64,000 nucleotides of DNA from Populus alba (taxonomy: Eukaryota; Streptophyta; Magnoliopsida; Malpighiales; Salicaceae). Of the stretch, positions 1 to 13,705 are shown one piece after another; positions within the stretch are counted from its first letter, which is position 1; every line of letters starts with the position of its first letter. The position numbers were made by a program, and so were the translations under genes. Where the stretch lies: NCBI RefSeq assembly GCF_005239225.2, contig NC_133298.1, forward strand, positions 682,001-746,000, given 5' to 3'. The notes under the pieces are model-generated. The model searched no databases and was not told where the DNA came from. It worked only from the letters and a program-made list of their open reading frames with translations.

Positions 1-3000
1 GGATCACCCGAAATTCAAAGGCAACTAAATTTCGGCAACCGGGGCATCGAAGTTGAAATGCCGCGAAACTCACCGAGTCAAAGCGTTTCGCCGTTTGCGG
101 AAGGAAGTGTGATGTAGAACAAGTAGCAGAAGCATACATGCTCAAGAGGATCACCCGAAATTCAAAGGCAACTGAATTTCGGCAAACGGGGCATCGAAGT
201 CGGAATGCCGCGAAACTCACCGATTCAAAGCGTTTCGCCGTTTGCGGAAGGAAGTGTGATGTAGAACAAGTAGCAGAAGCATACAGGCTCAGGAGGGATC
301 ACCCGAAATTCAAAGGCAACTGAATTTCGGCAACCGGGGCATTGAGTTCGGAACGCCGCGAAATTCACCGAGTCAAAGCGTTTCGCCGGTTGTGGAAGGA
401 AGTGTGATGTAGAACAAGTAGCAGAAGCATACAAGCTCAAGAGGGATCACCCAAAATTCAAAGGCAACTGAATTTGGGCAACCGGCATCGAAATCGGAAT
501 ACCGCGAAACTCACCGAGTCAATGCGTTTCGCTGTTTACGGAAGGGAGTGTTATGTAGAACAAGTAGCAGAAGCATACATGCTCTAGAGGGATCAATCGA
601 AATTAAAAGGCAACTGAATTTCGGCATCCGGGGCATCGAAGTCGGAATGCCGTGAAACTGACCGAGTCAAAGCGTTTCGCCATTTGCGGAAGGAAGTGTG
701 ACGTAGAACAAGTAGCAGAAGCATACATGCTCAAGAGGGATCACCCGAAATTCAAAGGCAACTGAATTTCGGCAACCGGGGCATCGAAGTCGGAATGCCG
801 CGAAACTCACCGAGTCAAAGCGTTTCGCCGTTTGCGGAAGGAAGTGTGATGTAGAACAAGTAGCAGAAGCATACAGGCTCAGGAGGGATCACCCGAAATT
901 CAAAGGCAACTGAATTTCGGCAACCGTGGCATTGAATTCGGAATGCCGCGAAATTCACCGAGTCAAAGCGTTTCGCCGGTTGCGGAAGGAAGTGTGATGC
1001 AGAACAAGTAGCAGAAGCATACATGCTCATGAGGGATCACCCGAAATTCAAAGGCAACTGAATTTCGGCAATCGGGTCCTCGAAGTCGGAATGCCGCGAA
1101 ACTCACCGAGTCAATGCGTTTCGCTGTTTACAGAAGGAAGTGTGTTGTAGAACTAGTAGCATAAGCATACATGCTCTAGAGGGATCACCCGAAATTCATA
1201 GGCAACTGAATTTCGGCAACCGGGGCATCGAAGTCGGAATGCCGTGAAACTCTCCGAGTCAACGCGTTTCGCCGTTTGCGAAAGGAAGTGTGATGTAGAA
1301 CAAGTAGCAGAAGCTTACATGCTCATGAGGGATCACCCGAAATTCAAAGGCAACTGAATTTCGTCAACCGGGGCATCGAAGTCGGAATGCCGTGAAACTC
1401 ACCGAGTCAAAGCGTTTCGCCTTTTGCGGAAGGAAGTGTGATGTAGAACAAGTAGCAGAAGCATACATGCTCAGGAGGGATCACCAGAAATTCAAAGGCA
1501 ACTGAATTTCGGCAACGGGGGCATCGAAGTCGGAATGCCGCGAAACTCACCGAGTTAAAGCGTTTCGCCGTTTGCGGATGGAAGTGTGTTGTAGAACAAG
1601 TAGCAGACGCATAGATGCTCTAGTGGGATCACCCGAAATTCAAAGGCAACTGAATTTCAGCAACCGGGGCATCGAAGTCGGAATGTCGCGAAACTCACCG
1701 AGTCAAAGCGTTTCGCCGTTTGCGGAAGGAAGTGTGATGTAGAACAAGTAGCAGAAGTATACAGGCTCAGAAGGGATCACCCCAAATTCAAAGGCAACTG
1801 AATTTCGGCAACCGGGGCATCGAATTCGGAATGCCGCGAAAGTCACCGAGTCAAAGCGTTTCGCCGGTTGCGGAAGGAAGTGTGATGTAGAACAAGTAGC
1901 AGAAGCATACAAGCTCAAGAGGAATCACCCGAAATTCAAAGGCAACTGAATTTCGGCAACCAGGGCATCGAAGTCGGAATGCCGTGAAACTCTCCGAGTC
2001 AACGCGTTTCGCCGTTTGCGAAACGAAGTGTGATGTAGAACAAGTAGCAGAAGCTTACATGCTCATGAGGGATCACCCGAAATTCAAAGGCAACTGAATT
2101 TCGGCAACCGGGGCATCGAAGTCGGAATGCCGTGAAACTCACCGAGTCAAAGCGTTTCGCCTTTTGCGGAAGGAAGTGTGATAGAGAACAAGTAGCAGAA
2201 GCATACATGATCAGGAGGGATCACCCGAAATTCAAAGGCAACTGAATTTCGGCAACGGGGCATCGAAGTCGGAATGCCGCGAAACTCACCGAGTCAAAGC
2301 GTTTCGCCGTTTGCGGAAGGAAGTGTGATGTAGAACAAGTAGCAGAAGCATACAGGCTCAGGAGGGATCACCCGAAATTCAAAGGCAACTGAATTTCGGC
2401 AACCGTGGCATTGAATTCGGAATGCCGCGAAATTTACCGAGTCAAAGCGTTTCGCCGGTTGCGGAAGGAAGTGTGATGTAGAACAAGTAGCAGAAGCATA
2501 CATGCTCAAGAGGGATCACCCGAAATTCAAAGGCAACTGAATTTCAGCAACCGGGGCATCGAAGTCGGAATGCCGTGAAACTCTCCGAGTCAACGCGTTT
2601 CGCCGTTTGCGAAAGGAAAGTGTGATGTAGAACAAGTAGCAGAAGCTTACATGCTCAATGAGGATCACCCAAATTCAAAGGCAACTGAATTTCGTCAACC
2701 GGGGCATCGAAGTCGGAATGCCGTGAAACTCACCGAGTCAAAGCGTTTCGCCTTTTGCGGAAGGAAGTGTGATGTAGAACAAGTAGCAGAAGCATACATG
2801 CTCAGGAGGGATCACCCGAAATTCAAAGGCAACTGAATTTCGGCAACGGGGGCATCGAAGTCGGAATGCCGCGAAACTCACCGAGTTAAAGCATTTCGCC
2901 GTTTGCGGATGGAAGTGTGTTGTAGAACAAGTAGCAGACGCAATAGATGCTCTAGTGGGATCACACCGAAATTCAAAGGCAACTGAATTTCGGCAACCGG

Positions 3001-5700
3001 GGCATCGAAGTCGGAATGTCGCGAAAACTCACCGAGTCAAAGCGTTTCGCCGTTTGCGGAAGGAAGTGTGATGTAGAACAAGTAGCAGAAGTATACAGGC
3101 TCAGAAGGGATCACCCCAAATTCAAAGGCAACTGAATTTCGGCAACCGGGGCATCGAATTCGGAATGCCGCGAAAGTCACCGAGTCAAAGCGTTTCGCCG
3201 GTTGCGGAAGGAAGTGTGATGTAGAACAAGTAGCAGAAGCATACAAGCTCAAGAGGAATCACCCGAAATTCAAAGGCAACTGAATTTCGGCAACCAGGGC
3301 ATCGAAGTCGGAATGCCGTGAAACTCTCTGAGTCAACGCGTTTCGCCGTTTGCGAAACTGAACAAGTAGCAGAAGCTTACATGCTCATGAGGGATCACCC
3401 CGCAAACTGAATTTCGGCAACCGGGGCATCGAAAATCAACTGAATTATTCGGGCATCAGGAGGGATCACCCGAAATTCAAAGGCAAGTCGGTCGGAATGC
3501 CGCGAACTCACCGAGTCAAAGCTTTCGCCTTTGCGGAAGGAAGTGTGATGTAGAACAGTAGCAGAAGCATACATGCTCAAAGGGATCACCCGAAATTCAA
3601 AGGCAACTGAATTTCGGCAACCGGGGCATCGAAGTCGGAATCCGCGAAACTCACCGAGTTCAAAGCGTTTCTTTTGCGGAAGGAAAGTGTGATGCAGAAC
3701 AAGTACCATCAAAAATGAAATTCAAAGGCAACTGAATTTCGCAACCGGGGCATTGAATTTGGAATGCCGCGAAAATTCACCGAGTTCAAAAGCGTTTCGC
3801 CGTTGTTGCGGAAGAAGTGTGATGCAGAACAAGTAGCAGAAGCATACATGCTCATGAGGGATCACCCGAAATTCAAAGGCAAATGAATTTCAGCAACCGG
3901 GGCATCGAAGTCGGAATACCGCGAAACTCACCGAGTCAAAGCGTTTCGTTGTTTACGGAAGGAAGTGTGATGTAGAACAAGTAGCAGAAGGATACATGCT
4001 CAAGAGGGATCACCCGAAATTCAAAGGCAACTGAATTTAGGCAACCGGGGCATCGAAGTCGGAATGCCGTGAAACTCACCGAGTCAAACCGTTTCGCTGT
4101 TTGTGGAAGGAAGTGTGATGTAGAACAAGTAGCAGAAGCATACATGCTCAGGAGGGATCACCCGAAATTTAAAGGCAACTGAATTTCGGCAACCGGGGCA
4201 TCGAATTTCGGAATGCCGCGAAACTCACCGAGTTAAAGCGTTTCACCGTTTGCAGAACGAAGTGTGATGTAGAACAAGTAGCAGAAGCATACATGCTCTA
4301 GAGGGATCACCCGAAATTCAAAGGCAACTGAATTTCGGGCAACCGGGGCATCGAAGTCGGAATGCCGTGAAACTCACCGAGTCAAAGCGTTTCGCTGTTT
4401 ATGGAAGGAAGTGTGATGTAGAACAAGTAGCAGAAGCATACATGCTCAAGAGGGATCACCCGAAATTCAAAGGCAACTGAATTTCGGCAAACGGGGCATC
4501 GAAGTCGGAATGCCGCGAAACTCACCGAGTCAAAGCGTTTCGCCGTTTGCAGAAGGAAGTGTGATGTAGAACAAGTAGCAGAAGCATACAGGCTCAGGAG
4601 GGATCACCCAAAATTCAAAGGCAACTGAATTTCGGCAACCGGGGCATCGAATTCGGAATGCCGCGAAAGTCACCGAGTCAAAGCGTTTCGCTCTTTGGGG
4701 AAGGAAGTGTGATGTAGAATAAGTAGCAGAAGCATACAGGCTTAGGAGGGATCACCCGAAATTCAAAGGCAACTGAATTTCGGCAACCGGGGCATCGAAT
4801 TCGGAATGCCGCGAAAGTCACCGAGTCAAAGCGTTTCGCTCTTTGTGGAAGGAAGTGTGATGTAGAACAAGTAGCAGAAGCATACATGCTCATGAGAGAT
4901 CACCCGAAATTCAAAGGCAACTAAATTGCGGGAATCGGGGCATCGAAGTCGGAATGCCGCGAAACTCACCGAGTGAAAGCGTTTCGCTGTTTGCGGAAGG
5001 AAGTGTGATGCAGAACAAGTAGCAGAAGCATACAGGCTCAGGAGGGATCACCCGAAATTCAAAGGCAACTGAATTTCGGCAACCGGGGTATTGAATTCGG
5101 AACGCCGCGAAAGTCACCGAGTCAAAGCGTTTCGCCGGTTGCGGAAGGAAGTGTGATGCAGAACAAGTAGCAGAAGCATACAGCCTCAGGAGGGATCACC
5201 CGAAATTCAAAGGCAACTGAATTTCGGCAACCGGGGCATTGAATTTGGAACGCCGCGAAAGTCACCGAGTCAAAGCGTTTCGCCGGTTGCGGAAGGAAGT
5301 GTGATGCAGAACAAGTAGCAGAAGCATACATGCTCATGAGGGATCACCCGAAATTCAAAGGCAAATGAATTTCAGCAATCGGGGCATCGAAGTTGGAATG
5401 CCGCGAAACTCACCGAGTCAATGCGTTTCGCTGTTTACGGAAGGAAGTGTGTTGTAAAACTAGTAGCAGAAGCATACATGCTCTAGAGGGATCACCCGAA
5501 ATTCAAAGGCAACTGAATTTCGGCAACCGGGGCATCGAAGTCGAATGCCGCAAAACTCACCGAGTCAAAGTGTTTCGCCGTTTGCGGAAGGAAGTGTGAT
5601 GTAGAACAATTAGCATAAGCATACATGCTCAAGGGGATCAACCCGAAATTCAAAGGCAACTGAATTTAGGCAACCGGGGCATCGAAGTCGGAATGCCGTG
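1..5700 (+). repeat. 148-bp satellite array, orientation A, contig 1, readable part
   Basis: Tandem head-to-tail monomers of about 148 bp, each starting near GGATCACCCGAAATTC and ending near GCATACATGCTCAAGAG. The period is seen directly: the same landmarks return every 147-149 bases. Monomers are of several subtypes. Some end CTCAAGAG, others CTCTAGAG, CTCAGGAG or CTCATGAG, and they differ at single bases such as CGAAGTCGG versus CGAATTCGG. A marker subtype with AAACTCTCCGAGTCAACGCG recurs at 1241, 1981, 2572 and (as CTCTCTGAG) 3315, which gives a higher-order order. A short scrambled stretch lies at about 3390-3540. Nothing suggests coding capacity. Location on the chromosome is not shown by the sequence. 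Confidence 0.97.
1241..3370 (+). repeat. Nine-monomer higher-order repeat (5+4 monomers) in contig 1
   Basis: The marker monomer with CTCTCCGAGTCAACGCG occurs at 1241, 1981, 2572 and 3315, spaced about 740, 591 and 743 bp (5, 4 and 5 monomers). Neighbouring subtypes recur in the same order. A GTCAACCGGGG variant at about 1361 returns at about 2692, and a CAGAAGTATACAGGCTC variant returns about 1334 bp later. This supports a unit of about 1331 bp (nine monomers), of which one full copy and most of a second are visible. The second copy degrades at about 3360, where the sequence is scrambled. Confidence 0.8.
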
Positions 5701-8700
5701 AAACTCACCGAGTCAAACCGTTTCGCTGTTTGTGTAGTGTGATGTAGAACAAGTAGCAGAAGCAACCATGCTCAGGAGGGATCACCCGAAATTTAAAGGC
5801 AACTGAATTTCGGCAACCGGGGCATCGATTTCGGAATGCCGCGAAACTCACCGAGTGAAAGCGTTTCGCCGTTTGCGGAAGGAAGTGTGATGTAGAACAA
5901 GTAGCAGAAGCATACAATGCTCTAGAGGGATCACCCGAAATTCAAAGGCAACTGAATTTTCGGCAACCGGGGCATCGAAGTCGAATGCCCGGCAAGAAAC
6001 TCGACTCCAAAGTGTTTCGCCGTTTAGTGTTTCGCCGTTTTTCGCTTTTGTGGAAGGAGTGTGAGCAAGTGTGATGAACAAGAACAATTAGCAGCATAGC
6101 AACATGGGTTAGCATACATGCCCTCTAGGGATCACTCTCACCCCAAATTCAAAGGCAACTGAATTTCGGCAACCGGGCATCGAAGTTCGGAATGTGTGCA
6201 AACTCTCCGAGTCCAAAGCGTTTCGTTGTTTACGGAAGGAAGTGTGATTGTAGAACAATACGCAGAAGATAGCAGAATGCTCAAGGATGGGACACCGAAA
6301 TTCAAAGCAAACTGAATGTTAGGCAATCATCGGAATGCCGTGAAACTCACCGCAGCGAGTAGCAGAAGCATCACATGCTCAGGAGGGATCAAATCACCCG
6401 AAAATTTAAAGGCAAACTGAATTTCGGCAACCTGTGCATCGAATTCGGAATGCCGCGAAACTCACGAAGTGTATGTAAGAACAAGTTACATGCTCTGAGA
6501 GGGATGCAACCGAAAATTCCAAGGCAACTGAATTTCGGCAACGGGGCCGAATCCGGAAAAAGCGTTTCGCTGTTGACGGAAGGAAGTGTGATGTAGAAAA
6601 AGTAGCGAAGTATACATCGCTCTAGAGGGATTCACCCCACCCGAATTCAAAGGCAACTGAATTTCGGCAACCGGGGCATCATCGAGTCGGAATGCCGCGA
6701 AACTCACCGAGTCAAAGCGTTTCGCTGTTTTAGTGTAATGTAGAACAGTTCATGCTCTACCCGAACATACAAAGGCAACTGTCGGCAACACCCGGGCATC
6801 GAAGAAGCCGCGATCACCGAGTGAAAGCGTTTCGCCTCACAAGTAGCAGAAGCATAGAATAGCTCAAGTGGATCACCCGAAATTCAAAGGCTAAGCTGAA
6901 TTTGCGGCACCGGGGCATCGAAATGCCGCGAAAGTCACAATGAGTCAAAGCGTTTCGCCGCGTTGCGGAAGGAGTGTGATGTAGAACAAGTAGCATGAGC
7001 ATACAGCTCAGGAGGGATCACCCGACAAATCAAAGGCAACTGAATTTCGGCAACCGGGGCAATTGGATTCGGAACGCCGCGAAATTCAACCGAGTCAAGC
7101 GTTTCGGCTGGTTGCGGAGGAAAGTGTGATGCAGAACAAGTAAGCAGAAGCGTCACATGCTCATGAGGGATCAACCCGAAATGCAAAGGCAACTGAATTT
7201 CGGGCAATTGGGCATCGAAGTTCAGGTCTGCGAAACTCACGCGGAGTCAATGCGTTTTCGCTGTTTACGAAAGGAGTGTGTTGGAGAACTAGTAGCATAA
7301 GCAATACATGCTCTAGAGGGATCACCCGAAATCAAAGGCAACTGAATTCGGCAACTGTACGAGGGTCGAAGTCCGGAATGCCGCGAAACTCCACCGAGTA
7401 ATGCATTTCGCTGTTTACGGAAGGAAGTGTTGTAGAACAAGTAAGGTAGAAGCATAACAGGCTCTCGAGGATTCACCCGAAATTCAAAGCAACTGAAATT
7501 TCGGCAACCGGGGCAACCGGGCATTGGAAATTCGGGATGCCCGCAAACTCACCGCCGTCGAAAGCTGTTTCGCCGTTCACCGGAAGGTCAAAGTGTGCTT
7601 TCGGCCGGTAGAACAAGAGCAGAAAGCATACATGCTCTAGTGGGAGTGTGACCCGAAATTTCAGAACAAGTAGCAACAAAAGCATATTTCGGCAATGCGG
7701 GTAAAATAAAAAAAAAAAATAATAAAGAAAAAAAAAACATCATGAGAGATCAATTCGAAATTGACGCGAAAGTCACCGTTTCAAAAGCGTTTCGCTAAAT
7801 TGCTTTGTGGAAGGAAGTGTGCAATCGGGGCATAAAAGCAAGTGGCAGTCGGAATGCCGCATACATGAAACTAGAGGGAGTCACGCCGAAAATTCAAAGG
7901 CAACTGAGTTTCGGCACCGGGGGCAAAAATCGAAGTGAATGCGCGAAAATACCGAGTAGTGTTTCGCCGTTTTGCGGAAGGAAGTGTGATGTAGAACAAA
8001 AGGCATACAAGCTCTAGTGGTGATGGAGAAAATTCAAACGCATTAGAACTAGTCGGCAACCGGGGAGCCAGAATTCATGCCTGGCGAAGTCACACATCAA
8101 AGCGTTCGCTGTTTACGAAAGGAAGTGGTGATGTAGAACTAGTAGCAGGCAATACATGCTCTGAGAGGGATCACCGAAATTCAATAGGCAACTGAATTTG
8201 GCAACCGGGGCATCGAAGTCCGGAAAGGCACTCCCGAGTCAAAGTGTTTCGCCGTTTGGCGAAGGAAGTGTGAATGTAAGCAATTCAGAAGAAGTCTAGT
8301 GGATCACTCCGAAATCCAAACGCACGTTTCGCACCGGGGCATCGATTCGAACCGCGAGTCACCTAGTCAAGCGTTTCGGGCCGTCTTTGCGGAAGGAAAG
8401 TGTGATGTAGAACTAAGTAGCAGAAGCATACATGCTCTACAGGAGGGATCACAACTCGAATTCAAAGGCAACTGAATTTCGGCAACCGGGGCTTGAAGTC
8501 GGAATGCCGCAAAACTCACCGAGTCAAAAGTGTTTCGCCGGTTGCGGAAGGAAGTGTGATGTAGAAGTAGCAGAAGCATGTAGAAAAATGCCTAGTGATT
8601 GCACCCCGAATTCAAACGGACCACTGGAGTTTAGAATATATGCTTTAGAAGTCACCTAGTCAATCGTTCCGCTCTTGTGGAAGGAAGTGTGATGTAGAAC

Positions 8701-11700
8701 AAGTAGCAAAGCATACATGCTCTAGAGGTCACCCGATTCAAACCTAACTGAATTTCGGCACCGGGGCATCGAAGTCGGAAATGCCGCGAAATCACAAGTG
8801 TCCAAAGCGTTTCGCTGTTTACGAAAGGCAATGATGTACACAAGTAACGCCGCAGAAGCAAATGCTCAAGGGGATCAACCCGAAATTCAAACAATTTGAA
8901 TTCGGCAAACGGGCCGGTGGGGCATCGAGTCGGAATGCTGTGAAACTCACCGAGTCAAAGCGTTCCGCCTTGCGGAAGGAAATGTGATGTAGAACAAGTA
9001 GCAGAAGCATACATGCTAGAGGGATCATGCGACACTCAAATTTCAAACGCAACTGTTTCGGCAAACCGGGGGAAGTCGGGAATGTCAAAGCGTTCGCTCA
9101 CCGATTTACGGAGTAAACTTTGGTAGCAGAAGCATACATGCTCTAGAGGGCAGAATTTCGGCTTTACATGCAGCGGGGCATTGAATTCGGAACAGCCTGC
9201 GAAACTCACGCGATGCCAGCGTTTCGTTGTTTACGGAAGGAAGTGTGATAGAACAAGTCAAGCAAATGCTTGGGCAACTGAATTTCGGCAACCGGGGCTC
9301 ATGCCGCGAAACCACCCGCGTGTTTGTCGGATGGAGTGTGATGTAGAACAAGTAGCACAAGCATACATGCTCTAGAGGGATCACCCGAAAATTCAGGCAA
9401 TGAATTTCGGACGGGGCATCGATGTCGAATGCGCAAAACTCACCGAGTCAAAGCGTTTCGCCTGTTTGCGGAAGGAAGTGTGAACATAGACGAACAAGTA
9501 GCAGAAAAGCATACATGCCTCTCAAGTTGGATCACCCGAAATTCAAAAGGCAACTGAATTTCGGCAACCGGGGGCATCGAAGTCGGAATGCCGCGAAACT
9601 TCACCGAGTCAAAGCGTTTCGCCTTTGCGGAAGGAAGTGTGATGTAGAACAAGTAGCAGAAAGCATACATGCTCTTAGAAAGAGGGATCACCCGAAATTC
9701 AAAGGCAACTGAATTTCGGCAAACCGGGGCATCGAAGTCGGAATGCCGCGAAACTCACCGAGTCAAAGCGTTTCGCTGTTTACCGGATATGGAAGGAAGT
9801 GTGAATGTAGAAACAAGTAGCAGAAGCATTACGATGCTCAGAGGGATCACCCGAAAATTCAAAGCAACTGAAATTTCCGGTAGAACTGGGGGCATCGAAG
9901 TGGCATGCGAACAAGAGTGGCGTTTTCAAACAGGCTCAGGAGGGTCACCCGAAATTCAAAGGCAACTGAATTTCGGCAACCGTGGGCCATCGAAAGTCGG
10001 AAATGCCGCGAAAAACTCACCGAGTCAAAGCGTTTCGCTCTTTGCGGATGAAAGTGTGATTGTACAAAGTACAGAATGCCATACATGCCTCGATCACCCG
10101 AAATTCAAAAGGCTGAATTTTCACTGAACGGGGCCATTGCCGCGAAACTCACCGGTCAAAGCGTTTCGCCGTTTGCGGAAGGAGTGTGATGTGAACGCAG
10201 AAGTCATTACATGCTCTAGTGGAATCACCCGAAATTCAAACGGAAACTGATTTCGGCAATATCGATTCAGAATCCGCGAAAGTCACCTAGTCAAATCGTT
10301 CCGCTCTTTGTGAAGGAAGTGTGATGTAGAAACAGTAGGGTGCAGAAGCATACAAGCTCTAGAGGGATCACCCGAAATTCAAAGGCAACTGAATTTCGCA
10401 ACCGGGCATCGAATGTCGGAATGCCGCGAAACTCACTGAGTCAAAGCGTTTCGTGTTTAACGAAAGGAAAGTGTGAATGTAACAACAAGTAGGCAGAAGC
10501 ATAACATGCTCAAGAGGGATCACCATCGCGAAATTCAAAAAGGCAACTCGAATTTCGGCAAACGGGGCATCGAAGTCGGAATGCCGCGGAAACTCAACGC
10601 GAGTCAAAGCGTTTCGCCTTTACGGATGGAAGTGTGATGTAGAACAAGTAGCAGAAGCACATGCTCTAGTGGGATCACACGCACGAAATCCAAAGGCAAA
10701 CCTGAATTTTCAGCAAACCCGGGGCATCGATGTCGAATGCCGCGCGAACTCAACCGAGCAAAGGTTTTCGCTGTTACAGAAGGAAGTGTTGAATGTAGAA
10801 CAAGTAGGCAGAAAGCATACTGCTCAAGAAGGGACACCGATTCATAGGCAAACTGAATCTCGGTACCGGGCATCGAATTCGGCATGCCCGCGAAAACTCG
10901 AACCCGAGGTTCAAGCGTTTCGCTCGGTTGCGGAAGGAAGTGTGATGCAGAACAAGTAGCAGAAGCATACATGCTCATGAGAGATCACCCGAAATTCAAA
11001 GGCAACTAAATTGCGGCAATCGGGGCATCGAAGTCGGAATGCCGCGAAACTCACCGAGTCCAACATGCGTTCGCTGTTTACCGGAACGGGAAGTGTGGAA
11101 TGTAGAAACTAGTAGCAGAAGCATACATGCTCTAGAAGGGATCTCACCCGAAATTCAAGGCAACTGAATTTCGGCAACCGGGGCATCGAAGTCGGAATGC
11201 CGCGAAACACACCGAGTCAAAGCGTTTTGGTGTTTGCGGATGGAAGTGTGTTGTAGAACTAGTAGCAGAAGCATACATGCTCTAGAGGGATCACCCGAAA
11301 TTCAAAGGCAAACTGATTTCGGCAAACCGGGGCATCGAAGTCGGAAATGCGCAAAACTCAGAACCGAGTCAAAGTGTTTCGCCCTTTGCGGAAGGAAGTG
11401 AGATGTAGAACAATTAGGAGAAGCATACATGCTCTAGAGGGTTCACCCCAAATTCAAACGCAACTGAATTTCGGCAACCGGGGCATTGAAGTCGGAATGC
11501 CGCAAAACTCACCGAGTCAAAGTGCGTTTCGCCCTTTGCGGAAGGAAGTGAGATGTATAAACAAGTAGGCAGAAGCTTACATGCTCATGGAGGGATCACC
11601 CGAAATTCAACAGGCAACTGAATTTCGGCAACGGGGGCATCGAAGTCGGAATGCCGCGAAACTCACCGAGTCAATGCGTTTCGCTGTTTACGGAAGAAAG

Positions 11701-13205
11701 TGTGATGTAGAAACAAGTAGCAGAAGCATACATGCTCTAGAAAGGGATCACCCGAAATTCAAAGGCAACTGAAATTTCGGCAACCGGGGCATCGGGGGAA
11801 GTCGGAATGCCGTGAAACTCACCGAGTCAAAGCGTTTCGCCGTTTGCGGAAGGAAGTGTGATGTAGAACAAGTAGGAGAAGCATAACAGGCTCAGTAGGA
11901 TCACCCGAAATTCAAAGGCACTGAATTTCAGCAACCGGGGGCATTGGAATTCGGAACGCCGCGAACTCACCGAGTCAAAGCGTTTCGCCCGGTTGCCGGA
12001 AGGAAGTGTGAAACAGAACAAGTAGCAGAGAAGCAATACATGCTCAATGAGCGATCACCACGAAATTCAAAGGCAACTAAATTGCGGCAATCGGGGCATC
12101 GAAGTCGGAATGCCGCGAAACTCAGTCAATGCGTTTCGCTATTTACGGAACGGAAGTGTGTTTGTAGAACTAGTAGCAGAAGCATACATCTCTAGAGGGA
12201 TCTCCGAAATTCAAAGGCAACTGAATTTCGGCAACCGGGGCATCGAAGTCGGAATGCCGCGAAACACACCGAGTCAAAGCGTTTTGGTGTTTGCGGAAGG
12301 AAGTGTGTTGTAGAACTAGTAGCAGAAGCATACATGCTCTAGAGGGATCACCCGAAATTCAAAGGCAACTGAATTTCGGCAACCGGGGGCATCAAAAGTC
12401 GGATGCCGGCAAAAACTCACCGAGTCAAAGGGGTGTTTCGCGCCTTTGCGGAAGGAGTGAGATGTAGAAACAATTAGGAGAAGCATACATGCTCTAGAGG
12501 GTTCACCCCAAAATTCAACGCAACTGAATTTCGGCACGGGGCATTGAGTCGGAATGCCGCAAAAACTCACCGGAGTCAAATGTTTCGCCTTTGCGGAAGG
12601 AAGTGAGATGTAGAACAAGTAAGCAGAAGCCTACATGCTCATGAGGGATCACCCGAAATTCAAAGGCAACTGAATTTCGGCAACCGGGGCATCGAAGTCG
12701 GAATGCCCGTGAAACTCACTCGAGTCAAAGCGTTTCGCCTTTTTTGGCGGAAGAAGTTGAAGAGACAAGTTAGCAGAACATACATGCTCAAGAGGGGACA
12801 CCCGAAATTCAAAGGCAAACTGATTTCGGCAACGGGGGCATCGAAGTCGGAATGCCGCGAAACTCACCGAGTCAAATGGCGTTTTTCGCTGTTTACTGGA
12901 AGAAGTGTGATGTAAACAAGTAGCAGAAGCATACATGCTCTAGAGGGATCACCCGAATATTCAAAGGCAACTGAATTTAGGCAACCGGGCAATCGAAGTC
13001 GGAATGCCGCGAAACTCAACCGAGTCAAAGCGTTTCGGCTGTTTATGGAAGGAAGTGTGATGTTAGAACAAAGTAGCAGAAGCATACATGCTCAAAGAGG
13101 GGAATCAAACCCGAATCAAAGGCAACTGAATTTCGGCAACGGGCATCGAAGTCGGAATGCCGCGAAACTCACGGATTCAAAGCGTTTTGCCGGTTTCAGA
13201 AGGAA
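5701..13205 (+). repeat. 148-bp satellite array, orientation A, indel-rich end of contig 1
   Basis: The same satellite in the same orientation, but monomers carry many one- to several-base insertions and deletions, duplicated words and lost segments. Between 5.9 and 10.9 kb several monomers are only partly recognisable, although landmarks such as CAACTGAATTTCGGCAACC and AGCAGAAGCATACATGCTC persist. Quality partly recovers at about 9.5-9.8 and 11.0-12.4 kb. The contig ends in a 500-N gap. The dominance of short indels over substitutions suggests low-quality consensus at a contig end rather than natural decay; this is inference. Confidence 0.92.
7703..7737 (+). other. A-rich tract interrupting a satellite monomer
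   Basis: About 35 bases made almost only of A with a few T and G, placed where satellite sequence is expected; monomer words resume at about 7738. No other monomer contains such a tract. It lies in the worst-quality stretch of contig 1, so an assembly or read artefact is as likely as a real insertion. Confidence 0.7.
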
Positions 13206-13705
13206 NNNNNNNNNNNNNNNNNNNNNNNNNNNNNNNNNNNNNNNNNNNNNNNNNNNNNNNNNNNNNNNNNNNNNNNNNNNNNNNNNNNNNNNNNNNNNNN
13301 NNNNNNNNNNNNNNNNNNNNNNNNNNNNNNNNNNNNNNNNNNNNNNNNNNNNNNNNNNNNNNNNNNNNNNNNNNNNNNNNNNNNNNNNNNNNNNNNNNNN
13401 NNNNNNNNNNNNNNNNNNNNNNNNNNNNNNNNNNNNNNNNNNNNNNNNNNNNNNNNNNNNNNNNNNNNNNNNNNNNNNNNNNNNNNNNNNNNNNNNNNNN
13501 NNNNNNNNNNNNNNNNNNNNNNNNNNNNNNNNNNNNNNNNNNNNNNNNNNNNNNNNNNNNNNNNNNNNNNNNNNNNNNNNNNNNNNNNNNNNNNNNNNNN
13601 NNNNNNNNNNNNNNNNNNNNNNNNNNNNNNNNNNNNNNNNNNNNNNNNNNNNNNNNNNNNNNNNNNNNNNNNNNNNNNNNNNNNNNNNNNNNNNNNNNNN
13701 NNNNN
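13206..13705. other. Assembly gap, 500 N
   Basis: Exactly 500 undetermined bases, the same length as the other two gaps, so a placeholder and not a measured distance. The satellite is in orientation A to the left and orientation B to the right. Confidence 0.99.
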
